Assembly (NCBI GenBank): GCA_043779185.1
Contig: JAYWEQ010000014.1
Span: forward strand, 1-17,945
DNA: 17,945 nt
Reading direction: 5' to 3'
Source: JAYWDA01 sp043779185
GTDB lineage: Bacteria; Bdellovibrionota; Bdellovibrionia; Bdellovibrionales; Bdellovibrionaceae
The notes below the pieces were generated by a model. That model ran no database searches. It was not told where the DNA came from and saw only the letters and a list, made by a program, of their open reading frames with translations. Shown here piece after piece: positions 1 through 8,020 of this stretch. Made by a program: the position numbers and the translations under genes. Position 1 is the stretch's first letter, and every line of letters begins with the position of its first letter.

Positions 1-2273
1 ATATTTTTTTCAACAAAATATTCCTGAATATCGCCCATCATCTTTAAAGCGAAATTAATTGAAAAAATACAGGTGTTCTGCCCTTGATCCTCTTTCAAAA
101 TATCGGCCTGAACGGTGCCGCGGACTTGCTGCAAAGTCCATTCGGATAAATCTTTGTGCTCTGCTGGGGTTAACTTGCGACCCAGGTCCTTTTCTTTTTT
201 ATCGACCTGCTGATCAATGGCGGTATTAAAGTAAAATGCTAAGATCATCGGCGCCGGACCATTGATCGTCATACTGACACTGGTGTTTGAAGAAACTAAA
301 TCAAATCCGTTATAAAGCTTCTTCATATCATCAAGGGTACAAATACTAACGCCGGATTCACCGACTTTGCCAAAAATATCTGGTCTGGGATCAGGATCTT
401 GGCCATACAAAGTAACACTATCAAACGCTGTTGAAAGTCGATGGGCTTTTTCGCCTTTGCAAAGGTAATGAAAGCGATTGTTGGTGCGCTCGGGAGTTCC
501 TTCGCCGGCAAACATGCGCTTTGGATCTTCGTCGGGACGCTTTAAAGGGAAAGAGCCTGCGGTGAACGGAAACTCGCCAGGAATATTTTCCATCCTTAAA
601 AAACGATAGCGATCGCCCCAGTCTTTTAATTTTGGCAGCACGACTTTACGGATTTTAGTACCCGATAACGATTTTGACACCAAGGCTTGACGAATTTCTT
701 TACCCCGAACATGAAAAATTAATTCATCTTTAGAATATTTTTCGATCAATTGATCCCAATCTTGCAACTGGGATTTTTCTTCGTCTGTCAAATCGGCTTG
801 TAATAGTTTTTTTGTCGTTTCTAGTTTGACTGGATCAATCAACTTCAAATCAGAAATACCTTCCAGCGCCCCCCACTGCGACGCTTTGGCGGCCAGTTTT
901 GTGGTCCGTTCTTTATAACGATGAACTGTGCTGATGATTTCAGACAAATAATTCTGGCGATCAGGTGGGATAATTATATTTTCTTCGGCACTGAGGATTT
1001 TGTTTTTAAAATCTTCGCTGACTTTAAAGGCAGGATCTTTTTCTGTCAGCATGTCCATTAATTTCAAGAAAAGGCGATTAACACCGCCTTCATTGAATTG
1101 CGACGCTTGCGTTAAAAATACGGGCACTTCAACACTTTCACTAAATATTTTGCGAGCCCGCTTAAATTGCTTGGTGACGTCCCGCAAGGCATCGTGGGCC
1201 CCTCGGCGATCGGCCTTGTTGACAGCAATCAAATTGGCAAAATCAATCATATCAATTTTTTCTAACTGGGATTGCGCTCCAAAGTCGGACGTCATCACAT
1301 ACATAGAAAGGTCGCTGACTTCGGTGATGGCCATGTTTCCCTGACCAATTCCTGAGGTTTCAGCAATGATCAAATCAAAATCTAAGGTTTTTAGAAAATT
1401 TAAAGTCGCAGGCAAATCCTCAGAAATTTCTTTTCCTGAACCACGTGATGCCATCGATCGCATAAAAATGCGCGGACGACTGAGGGAATTCATGCGAATC
1501 CGGTCCCCTAACAGCGAACCACCGGTTCGACGTTTTGAGGGATCGACGCAAACAATGGCGATTTTTTTATCCGGATAGGCATTTAAAAATCTTTGCGCCA
1601 GCTCATCGATCAAACTTGATTTTCCAGCGCCGCCAGTTCCAGTGATGCCCACGATCGGCGTTGGCCGAGGGCTTGATTTAAATTCTTTCAATAGCTCTAA
1701 GGCGACAGCCGGTTTTTTTTCTTCAATTGAAGTCAGGGCCAAACCTAAGTTTTGCGAAGGAATCGAATCTTGCCCGAAAGCTTCCAGCAAAAGACCCGGA
1801 TTTAATTTCGCCACATTTTTTTGAATCCAATCTGCTCGCCGTTCAAGAAGATCAAAATCAGATTCTTCTACAATCAGGCGGATCATTCCCTCAAGACCTA
1901 GTTTTCGCCCATCATCTGGATGAAAAATTTGTGTGATCCCGTAAGCTTCTAGGTCCCGTTTTTCTTCATGAACGATGACCCCGCCACCGCCTCCAAAAAT
2001 TTTCACATAGCCTGCTCCGGCCGCATCAAGCAGGTCTTTGACATACTTGAAATACTCCATATGCCCGCCCTGATAGGAGCTGATGCAAACTCCTTGGGCC
2101 CCTTCTTGCAAAACGGCTTTCACCACATCACTGACAGATCTATTGTGTCCCAAATGAATAACCTCGGCGCCAAATTCTTGCAATATTCTTCGAATGATAT
2201 TGATGCTGGCATCATGACCATCAAAAAGTGCGGCGGCCGTGACAATTCGAACAGGATTTTTAAGGGGTTTCAT
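1..2273 (-). CDS. icmF: Fused isobutyryl-CoA mutase IcmF, partial (C-terminus beyond the left edge)
   Basis: Adenosylcobalamin-dependent mutase with a built-in G-protein chaperone; the family interconverts isobutyryl-CoA and n-butyryl-CoA. About 757 codons are present; IcmF proteins are near 1,090 residues, so roughly the last third is off the window. Visible in order: a B12-binding domain (about 8-135) with Asp18-Gly-His20, the lower cobalamin ligand motif, and a run of five glycines at 94-98; a MeaB/ArgK-like GTPase domain with Walker A GTGGAGKSS near 212-220 and NKAD at 352-355; then the mutase TIM-barrel start with PGEFPFTAG around Phe568 and GQNTCIF around Gln732. Phe and Gln at these places, as I recall the family, mark isobutyryl/butyryl-CoA mutase; methylmalonyl-CoA mutase has Tyr and Arg. 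Last gene of a three-gene operon, 3 nt after the hydratase gene. The reading frame is open throughout. Start ATG at 2273. Confidence 0.93.
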   Translation of the reverse strand, partial: MKPLKNPVRIVTAAALFDGHDASINIIRRILQEFGAEVIHLGHNRSVSDVVKAVLQEGAQGVCISSYQGGHMEYFKYVKDLLDAAGAGYVKIFGGGGGVIVHEEKRDLEAYGITQIFHPDDGRKLGLEGMIRLIVEESDFDLLERRADWIQKNVAKLNPGLLLEAFGQDSIPSQNLGLALTSIEEKKPAVALELLKEFKSSPRPTPIVGITGTGGAGKSSLIDELAQRFLNAYPDKKIAIVCVDPSKRRTGGSLLGDRIRMNSLSRPRIFMRSMASRGSGKEISEDLPATLNFLKTLDFDLIIAETSGIGQGNMAITEVSDLSMYVMTSDFGAQSQLEKIDMIDFANLIAVNKADRRGAHDALRDVTKQFKRARKIFSESVEVPVFLTQASQFNEGGVNRLFLKLMDMLTEKDPAFKVSEDFKNKILSAEENIIIPPDRQNYLSEIISTVHRYKERTTKLAAKASQWGALEGISDLKLIDPVKLETTKKLLQADLTDEEKSQLQDWDQLIEKYSKDELIFHVRGKEIRQALVSKSLSGTKIRKVVLPKLKDWGDRYRFLRMENIPGEFPFTAGSFPLKRPDEDPKRMFAGEGTPERTNNRFHYLCKGEKAHRLSTAFDSVTLYGQDPDPRPDIFGKVGESGVSICTLDDMKKLYNGFDLVSSNTSVSMTINGPAPMILAFYFNTAIDQQVDKKEKDLGRKLTPAEHKDLSEWTLQQVRGTVQADILKEDQGQNTCIFSINFALKMMGDIQEYFVEKN

Positions 2274-2276
2274 ATT

Positions 2277-3074
2277 TTATAGACCTTTAAATTGAGGCTT
2301 TCTTTTTTCTAAGAAAGCTTTTGTTCCCTCGCCAACATCGGCGCCGCGAAATAAATCCGCAAAATGTCGAGATTCATTTCTGTGCGCTTCATCGATATCC
2401 AGATCCCACGCCTGATTGATTGATTTTTTTGCGTGTGCAATCGCCATCGGAGCTCGCTGCAAAATTCGTGAGATCAGAGTATGACAGGCCGGTAGCAATT
2501 CGCTTTGCGACACCACCTGATTCACCAAACCAATTTTTTCAGCTTCAACGGCCGTGATCATATCGCCAGTAAATATGAGTTCACGGGCTTTCCTTAAACC
2601 CACGGCCCTAGAAAGTTGAACCGTTCCACCAAAGCCAGGAATCAGTCCTAAGGTCACCTCGGGCAGACCCATTTTTGAATTGTCAGACGCAATGATAAAG
2701 TCACAGGCCAAGGCAAGCTCCAGCCCGCCGCCTAAGGCAAAACCGTTCACAGCCGCAATGACAGGAATTTTTAAATGAGCAATTTCTTGAAAAATAGATT
2801 GTCCGCGGTCGGCAAAGTTTTTAGCTAAGTCTTCATCTAACACCGATATTTCACGAATATCCGCGCCCGCCACAAAGGCCTTTTCCCCTTCGCCGGTAAT
2901 AATCAAAGCGCGCGCATGTTCAAAATCAAGTTCTCCGATGGTTCTTAAGAACTCGGCCATTTCATTCAGCAGTTGTGAATTCAATGCATTCATCGCTTCC
3001 GGACGACTGAGTCTTAAAGTCCAGACGCCTTGAGGATTACTTTCGACTTTTAAGGTTTGAAAACTAAAGTTCAT
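2277..3074 (-). CDS. Enoyl-CoA hydratase (crotonase family)
   Basis: Hydrates trans-2-enoyl-CoA, such as crotonyl-CoA, to (S)-3-hydroxyacyl-CoA in the cytoplasm. The 265 residues match the usual length of a stand-alone crotonase. Visible motifs are FVAGADIREI (67-76, first oxyanion-hole segment), NGFALGGGLELALACD (110-125, second oxyanion-hole segment) and LPEVTLGLIPGFGG (137-150). Both catalytic glutamates of true hydratases are present, Glu119 and Glu139, so an isomerase or decarboxylase role is less likely. Its start ATG overlaps the stop of the upstream dehydrogenase gene by 4 nt, which implies translational coupling, and the next gene is icmF. The setting suggests short-chain work on crotonyl-CoA produced downstream of IcmF, but chain-length preference cannot be read from the sequence. 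Confidence 0.92.
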   Translation of the reverse strand: MNFSFQTLKVESNPQGVWTLRLSRPEAMNALNSQLLNEMAEFLRTIGELDFEHARALIITGEGEKAFVAGADIREISVLDEDLAKNFADRGQSIFQEIAHLKIPVIAAVNGFALGGGLELALACDFIIASDNSKMGLPEVTLGLIPGFGGTVQLSRAVGLRKARELIFTGDMITAVEAEKIGLVNQVVSQSELLPACHTLISRILQRAPMAIAHAKKSINQAWDLDIDEAHRNESRHFADLFRGADVGEGTKAFLEKRKPQFKGL

Positions 3075-3934
3075 GTTTTTGCCTCATAGGTATAAAATCC
3101 GCGGCCAGTTTTACGGCCCAGCCATCCCGCTTCAGTGTATTTGACAAGCAAGGGACAGGGACGGTACTTGGAATCGCCAAGCCCCTCGTGCAGGACATTC
3201 ATAATGGCAAGACATGTATCAAGACCGATAAAGTCAGCTAACGTCAGTGGGCCCATGGGCTGGTTCGTTCCCAACTTCATGGCTTCGTCAATGGCGGCAG
3301 GCTCTGCGATCCCTTCATGCAAGGTGTAGACAGCTTCATTGATCATTGGCATCAGAATTCGATTCACAATAAAGCCTGGCATATCTTTTGTGCTTTCAAC
3401 AAAAACTTTTCCCATTTTTTCGGCGACGTCTTTGACCCTGGCAAAGGTTTCATCAGAAGTTTGTAAGCCACGAATTCCTTCCACCAACTTCATTAAAGGC
3501 ACGGGATTCATAAAATGCATACCAGCCACTTGTGTAGGCCTTTTGGTGACACCCGCAATCTTTGTAATCGAAATCGAAGACGTATTTGAAACTAGCAAAG
3601 CTTTCGCCTGGACCACTTCATCAATTTCTTTAAAGATTTTTAATTTTAAGTCGATATTTTCAGTTGCAGCTTCAATCACAAGATCGCAATCTTTCAGGTC
3701 GATCATTTTTTGCGTGATTTTAATTTTCGACAAAAGATCTTTTTTTTGAACGTCCATGATCGTGCCTTTTTTAATCATTCGGTCGCAGCTGCTGGCGATT
3801 GTAGCTAGACCCTTTTCCAAAGAAGATCCTGAAACATCCATCATCAACACTTGGTAGCCATTTTGAGCGGCCACTTGAGCGATGCCATTTCCCATTTGTC
3901 CCGCGCCGATGACTCCTACTGATTTGATTTCCAT
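3071..3934 (-). CDS. hbd: 3-hydroxybutyryl-CoA (short-chain 3-hydroxyacyl-CoA) dehydrogenase
   Basis: NAD(P)-dependent oxidation of (S)-3-hydroxybutyryl-CoA to acetoacetyl-CoA. Numbered from the upstream ATG at 3940, the Rossmann motif VIGAGQMGNGIAQ lies at 10-22, the catalytic set is Ser121, His142 (GMHFMNP), Glu154 (LVEGI) and Asn193 (GFIVNR), and the C-terminal helical dimerisation domain follows. The length of 287-289 residues is normal. Two in-frame ATGs are possible: 3940 lies only 3 nt from the AGGAG at 3944-3948, whereas 3934 lies 9 nt from it and gives the family-typical MEIKSVGVIGAG start, so I prefer 3934. First gene of the operon with the hydratase and icmF. A near-consensus promoter and a palindrome lie just upstream. 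The same chemistry also occurs in the C-terminal half of the FadJ-like protein further right, so this copy is probably the short-chain version. Confidence 0.93.
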   Translation of the reverse strand: MEIKSVGVIGAGQMGNGIAQVAAQNGYQVLMMDVSGSSLEKGLATIASSCDRMIKKGTIMDVQKKDLLSKIKITQKMIDLKDCDLVIEAATENIDLKLKIFKEIDEVVQAKALLVSNTSSISITKIAGVTKRPTQVAGMHFMNPVPLMKLVEGIRGLQTSDETFARVKDVAEKMGKVFVESTKDMPGFIVNRILMPMINEAVYTLHEGIAEPAAIDEAMKLGTNQPMGPLTLADFIGLDTCLAIMNVLHEGLGDSKYRPCPLLVKYTEAGWLGRKTGRGFYTYEAKT

Positions 3935-3959
3935 ATCCATTGACTCCTGAATTTAAAGG

Positions 3960-3983
3960 GTCCTTAAGCTATGACTTAAGGAC
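3960..3983. promoter_or_regulatory. Perfect 9-bp inverted repeat over the operon promoter (operator candidate)
   Basis: Arms GTCCTTAAG (3960-3968) and CTTAAGGAC (3975-3983) are exact reverse complements separated by 6 nt. The dyad covers the whole -10 box and the expected start site of the icmF operon promoter. It is DNA-level symmetry in a divergent intergenic region with no U-run after it, so an operator for a dimeric repressor (TetR-like, for instance) fits better than a terminator. No regulator gene is present in the window. An arm-like half-site occurs upstream of the fadI promoter at 12227-12239. Confidence 0.5.
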
Positions 3984-3996
3984 GGCGCATTGTCAA
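3968..3996 (-). promoter_or_regulatory. Candidate sigma-70 promoter of the dehydrogenase-hydratase-icmF operon
   Basis: On the minus strand a perfect -35 box TTGACA (plus coordinates 3991-3996) is followed after 17 nt by a weak -10 box CATAGC (3968-3973). It lies about 25-30 nt upstream of the ribosome binding site at 3944-3948. The weak -10 combined with an overlapping palindrome is typical of regulated promoters. Seen by eye only. Confidence 0.5.
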
Positions 3997-4028
3997 AACT
4001 TCTGGGCTAGGCAAGGCGCCATTCCTCA

Positions 4029-5414
4029 GTGAAAATAAAGACTATGGTGATTTTTAGATCAAGCTTGTTTGCTATTGTCTTTCTGCTGATTTTCGCGCTG
4101 CAAGGTAAAGCCTTGGCGGTCCCGCAGGACAAAATGGCGATCCCCTTCTATCGAAATCTTCAAAGCCACTTTGCTTCAGGCCAGGCCCCACGGCAAGACC
4201 TTGAGACCCGAATTAAAAGTCAGGAGTTCCATCACCGCCTAAAGGTGTCTTGGAATAAAAAAGAGTTTGCCATTGAAGGCGATCAGCTCCTGCAAGAAAT
4301 CCACTGCGTTACGACGGCTCAGCTGGCGAACAATTCCCCTCTGTTTGAAAATCAACAAAGCTCAGAAAAACCTTTGGGACTTTTATCCAAAGACCAAAAT
4401 GTCGAGATCCTAGAGATTCAAGGCTCGTGGGCCAAAGTGCGGGAGCCCGCTCGCAAAACCGAGGGTTGGATGCCTTTGACGGATCTTAAACCCAAAAATG
4501 AAGATGCGGGTGTTTTTGTGAATTTGATCGATACTTTTTTGCGCAAAAAACCAAGCCACGAATCAGCGATGATCACAACGATTCCCAAAGCTCAGCGATT
4601 AAAAATTGTTGGATACGACAACGGCTTCCTAAAAACAAAGTACTTGGATCACGAAGGTTATGTTGATCTGAGCCACTTGGTGTCCCGGGCTGATTTTGCC
4701 GTTTGGGCCTATAAAGATAATAAGTGGCACAGCGTCCATCACCGCGAAGATCAATTTCTTGTCACTTCCGATGGAAAAAAAATTCCTTTAGATGAAGTGG
4801 TGGCTTTTACGGGCAGCCCGAATAAGGGCGTCATGATTAATTCTGAAGGGGAAGACCCCCCCGTGCGAGCCCATGTGCAGATTCTTGAAAGCGAGTCTCA
4901 TCAATGGGCCTTAAGTCTTTTGCCGGGCCACGGTTTAGTTTGGTGGAAAAAAGAATCATCGGGCCCTTCAAAAAAATCTGAACCGCAAGAGATGACTTTA
5001 ACAGCTGAAGAGATCTTGAAGCGACCGATTTTTTCTTTGGCTTTAGAAGGCACAAAAAAAGTGAAGGGACTCATTTCAGCGCAAGGAATTTTCAAAACGG
5101 AAGACGGTGTGAAATGGGTTCAATTAAAACAATTTAACAACCAAGATCTGCCCGTCAGTGTTCATCCCGATGGCTATTGGTTTGTCGGGTCTTTTAAGAG
5201 CTCTGACCGCGGTGAAACATTTGAGCCCTTTATTCGCTGGGATCAGCTGGCGGGTTTGATCGAAAGTCATTTAGGCCGACATCCGAAACATATTCGCTTG
5301 CAAAAATTAGAGTCTTTACCAAAAGGACAAATTCAAGCCCTTGTCGACACAGGCCCTGGCCATGTTAAGCTTCGCTATACAATCCTGAGCTCTTCATGGA
5401 GCGTTGTAAAATAA
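4029..5414 (+). CDS. Exported protein with two SH3b-like domains and Asp-box repeats
   Basis: I do not recognise a named family. Residues 1-30 form a signal peptide: charged KIK, hydrophobic IFRSSLFAIVFLLIFAL, and a probable cleavage after Ala-Leu-Ala30. Two bacterial SH3-like folds follow, at about 95-153 (ending GWMPLTDL) and 162-218 (ending GYVDLSHL); such domains usually bind peptidoglycan or stem peptides. The C-terminal half carries two Asp-box-like motifs, FKTEDGVKW (355-363) and FKSSDRGETF (389-398), as in sialidase-type beta-propellers. A periplasmic cell-wall role is an inference. The start is uncertain: GTG at 4029, or ATG at 4044 (residue 6); neither has a good Shine-Dalgarno, and GTG gives the better charged n-region. 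It is divergent from the icmF operon, and its last 40 nt overlap the convergent acyltransferase gene. Confidence 0.85.
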   Translation: MKIKTMVIFRSSLFAIVFLLIFALQGKALAVPQDKMAIPFYRNLQSHFASGQAPRQDLETRIKSQEFHHRLKVSWNKKEFAIEGDQLLQEIHCVTTAQLANNSPLFENQQSSEKPLGLLSKDQNVEILEIQGSWAKVREPARKTEGWMPLTDLKPKNEDAGVFVNLIDTFLRKKPSHESAMITTIPKAQRLKIVGYDNGFLKTKYLDHEGYVDLSHLVSRADFAVWAYKDNKWHSVHHREDQFLVTSDGKKIPLDEVVAFTGSPNKGVMINSEGEDPPVRAHVQILESESHQWALSLLPGHGLVWWKKESSGPSKKSEPQEMTLTAEEILKRPIFSLALEGTKKVKGLISAQGIFKTEDGVKWVQLKQFNNQDLPVSVHPDGYWFVGSFKSSDRGETFEPFIRWDQLAGLIESHLGRHPKHIRLQKLESLPKGQIQALVDTGPGHVKLRYTILSSSWSVVK

Positions 5415-6127
5415 GGCAGCATCGCTTCTAAGACTTTACTTTGTAAAATGGGTCGCTCATTCACTGAAAAATTTTTTGTATCAATCGCCGGCAAGACCCA
5501 AATTTGAATTTCTCGCGACCATGTTCCAAAATTTGGAAAATAGGCATGTTTCGGTAGAATTTGAGAGGCCTTTCGAATCACAACAGGAATGACAGGAACC
5601 TGAGCACTGATGGCAAAAACAAAAGGTCCGGACTTAAAATGTCCTAATTTTTCTTCGGTTTGCCGAGTTCCTTCAGGAGCTAATGCAATATGCTCCCCAG
5701 ATTTTAATCTGGCCTCGGCGTCTTTATAAGTTTTAAACACCTCTTCGCGATTGCCCCTGGCGATCGGCAAAACTCCCACTCTGCGCATGGCCCAGCCAAA
5801 CAATGGAATCTTGAACAATTCGATTTTTGCTCCAAAACGCACTGAAGGCAAATACCCGACCATGGCAAAAATATCAAAGAAACTAGTGTGGTTAAACAGA
5901 TAAACGCCACCCCCTGACGGGATGTTTTCAAGACCCATCACTTTCACTTGGACGCCAAACATCTTGCAGGAAATAATTCCCCACCATTTTAAAGTCAAAT
6001 CGTCGAAGTCCCGCCGCCGGAAAACCAAATTCACAGCAATCGTAATCAATGACGCCACCAACAGGTAGGGCGGATAAAGCACACCCATGATCACGGATCT
6101 TGGGTAGGATAAGATACTTAAAATCAT
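5375..6127 (-). CDS. plsC: 1-acyl-sn-glycerol-3-phosphate acyltransferase-like protein (PlsC family)
   Basis: Membrane-associated acyltransferase of the LPLAT family; the classical reaction transfers an acyl group to lysophosphatidic acid to make phosphatidic acid. All blocks are visible: NHTSFFD with catalytic His80 and Asp85 (the HX4D motif), GVLPIARGN (118-126), APEGTR (150-155) and VPVIPVVI near the end of the core. Hydrophobic stretches in the first 35 residues fit membrane attachment. Length of 250 residues is normal. The start ATG overlaps the stop of the upstream 364-residue gene by 4 nt, so the two are probably co-translated. The stop lies 40 nt inside the end of the convergent SH3-protein gene. 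The acyl acceptor is not certain, since LPLAT members also act on other lipids. Confidence 0.9.
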   Translation of the reverse strand: MILSILSYPRSVIMGVLYPPYLLVASLITIAVNLVFRRRDFDDLTLKWWGIISCKMFGVQVKVMGLENIPSGGGVYLFNHTSFFDIFAMVGYLPSVRFGAKIELFKIPLFGWAMRRVGVLPIARGNREEVFKTYKDAEARLKSGEHIALAPEGTRQTEEKLGHFKSGPFVFAISAQVPVIPVVIRKASQILPKHAYFPNFGTWSREIQIWVLPAIDTKNFSVNERPILQSKVLEAMLPYFTTLHEELRIV

Positions 6128-7218
6128 ACCCTAGGATCCAATGGGAAAACACGACGCCGAGCCGCCTCGCGCTGGCGCTCTTTGTAGGCATCGTGCTCTG
6201 ACGGCCCCGAGAGAATTTTTTCATGAGCTTTCTGATCCATAATCTGAACTTCAAAAGGGTAAAAGAAACTGAAGTTTTCACGGCCAGGCTTTTGAATTTG
6301 AATCAATTTCCGAGTGATAAATTTTATAAACTTAAAATCCTGCCCCGACTGCTCATTAATTTTGCGAATCATCTTGGCCTCATCGCCAGACTTTTCCAAA
6401 GCAAGATCAAATATTTTTGACATCTCTTCATTGGTGGCTTCAGAGTTTTTACTTTCAGCCATTTGACAAATATCGATAAAAAGATCGACGGGAAACAAAT
6501 TATTAGAGGACTGATCCGGCATGATGTGGGGGTAGCTAATAATGTTTTCTTCAACTAAAAAACGAATCACTTGAAAGCTATCAAACAAAGAGTTGGTTAT
6601 AAATCGAACGCCCAGCTTATCAAAGACCTTCATGGCAAGAGCATCTGGTTTGGCCAAAAGTTTAATCACCGTGCTGTTGGAAGCTTTGAAGGGCTTCACT
6701 TCAAAGCCAGCAAGATCGATGGCGGCCCGAGTGGTTTTTTGTGGTTTCAATTTGTGAATGCTGCCGTCATGAAAGATCGCTTGCTGAAACGGCGTTAAAA
6801 TTTGCTGCTGAATTTCCTGTGTAAAAGAGGCAAACAAGTCACTTTCACTATGAATATAAACATGCATGCATCTAAGGATGGCGCAAGACCACCTCTGCAA
6901 TTCCTTGTCTTCAGGCCGCTGCGAACTTGCATAAATTAAAAGTTGCGAGATCTCTCCCATGTGTTTGCGATCGATCAGAACTTTAGGAATTTCAGATTCC
7001 GAATAGCCTAATTTTTCAGTCAACAAAACAAGAGCGCGACGATGAAAATACCAAAGCTTCGCAATATCTTCTTCGTGGGTCGGATTGTAACCATAGTTTG
7101 AAATAAAAGCTTGGGCCGATTCCACTGTGGTGATGTTCAGTCGCGGAAGATCAATGGCCGAACGTCCGCCCGCAACGGAATGAAGAACATCAGAATCAAA
7201 ATTAAATCTATGCATCAT
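6124..7218 (-). CDS. Hypothetical protein with cryptic RelA/SpoT-like nucleotidyltransferase fold
   Basis: 364 residues with no signal peptide or membrane span, so probably cytoplasmic. I recall it as resembling an uncharacterised myxobacterial/Bdellovibrio family (TIGR04552-like), but this needs a search. Residues 180-327 follow the order of a RelA/SpoT synthetase domain: a basic stretch, FDKLGVRFIT (199-208) with Asp200 five residues before Arg205 as in the D-x4-R of Rel proteins, FKFIKFIT (296-303) where Rel has GYxSIH, and FEVQIMD (322-328) matching E-x-QIRT with Glu323. Thus both metal/catalytic acidic positions are kept, while the guanine-stacking Tyr is Phe and the following His is Lys. 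Function is unknown; substrate use may differ from GTP/ATP or be lost. It is the upstream partner of the PlsC-like gene (4-nt overlap). Start ATG at 7218 or 7215, with no clear Shine-Dalgarno. Confidence 0.8.
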   Translation of the reverse strand: MMHRFNFDSDVLHSVAGGRSAIDLPRLNITTVESAQAFISNYGYNPTHEEDIAKLWYFHRRALVLLTEKLGYSESEIPKVLIDRKHMGEISQLLIYASSQRPEDKELQRWSCAILRCMHVYIHSESDLFASFTQEIQQQILTPFQQAIFHDGSIHKLKPQKTTRAAIDLAGFEVKPFKASNSTVIKLLAKPDALAMKVFDKLGVRFITNSLFDSFQVIRFLVEENIISYPHIMPDQSSNNLFPVDLFIDICQMAESKNSEATNEEMSKIFDLALEKSGDEAKMIRKINEQSGQDFKFIKFITRKLIQIQKPGRENFSFFYPFEVQIMDQKAHEKILSGPSEHDAYKERQREAARRRVFPLDPRV

Positions 7219-7293
7219 GGCTTATTTGAGAGCCGAAACTGAGATCAAGCAAGTTTAAAATTAAGGTTGGGAGCACGGCATGATGAAGGCTTG

Positions 7294-7920
7294 CTACTGA
7301 AAGTTGCAAGAGGCCGCTTGGATGCGACCTAATGTTCCCTGCCGAGGTGTTGAACCATCCCAGGACTTTAAATTCATAAATTGAACTTGTCCGATGAATT
7401 GACCACCTTGCACTTGACCATCGACAGACACGTGACCATAAGAGTCTGAAAACTGGACATGTAAAACCCGCTGGCTAGGATCAAAAGAACCTGATAGTTG
7501 ACTGCTCCCCGTGTGGACGACTTCGATGGCAGCAATGATTTTTCCATCAGTGCCTTTGGTTCCAACAAAGGAATCATTGATCGTCATTCTGAATTTTGAA
7601 GATCCACTGATGATTTGATGAGAAGAATCAAAAACCAACAGCATTTTTAACTCAACCCCGGTCACCCCACTAGAAGCGCCACTGACAGAGCCCAGTTCCG
7701 CCGGATTCAGTGACACAGAGACAAAATCACCCACCAGTTTCCTAAAATCCTGGTCATTGCCAGAAAGACTGATCACACGAGATGACAGTTCATTCCCTTG
7801 ACAGCTGTTAGCCGAAATTAAGTTTTCAGGCGCCGTTGAAAATGATCGCTTCTGCAAACCAGGTTCGCTACCGCAACCAAATATAAACAAAGCAGTGAGT
7901 ATCAACCAATTCAACTTCAT
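7294..7920 (-). CDS. Small predicted lipoprotein, function unknown
   Basis: 208 residues. The N-terminus MKLNWLILTALFIFGC is a lipoprotein signal peptide ending in Ile-Phe-Gly-Cys16, with Gly-Ser after the Cys, so the mature protein is probably lipid-anchored in the envelope. The remainder is Ser/Gly-rich with alternating polar and hydrophobic residues, consistent with a beta-rich fold. I see no known catalytic motif or domain. The start ATG has a weak upstream AAGTGG-like ribosome site. It lies 75 nt upstream of the RelA/SpoT-like gene on the same strand and could be co-transcribed with it. Confidence 0.75.
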   Translation of the reverse strand: MKLNWLILTALFIFGCGSEPGLQKRSFSTAPENLISANSCQGNELSSRVISLSGNDQDFRKLVGDFVSVSLNPAELGSVSGASSGVTGVELKMLLVFDSSHQIISGSSKFRMTINDSFVGTKGTDGKIIAAIEVVHTGSSQLSGSFDPSQRVLHVQFSDSYGHVSVDGQVQGGQFIGQVQFMNLKSWDGSTPRQGTLGRIQAASCNFQ

Positions 7921-8020
7921 CCACTTATTTACAGCAAAACATGGGCCAAAAAATATCTCGTTATGAGACAGTCAACAGCTTGAAGCACAGCTCAGCGGGG
8001 AACTCTGCCCCTCATGAAGT

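Noticed and set aside
1000..2282. Plus-strand ORFs of 60-114 codons across the left part
   Set aside because: They are antisense shadows of the icmF reading frame, which is open and rich in conserved motifs.
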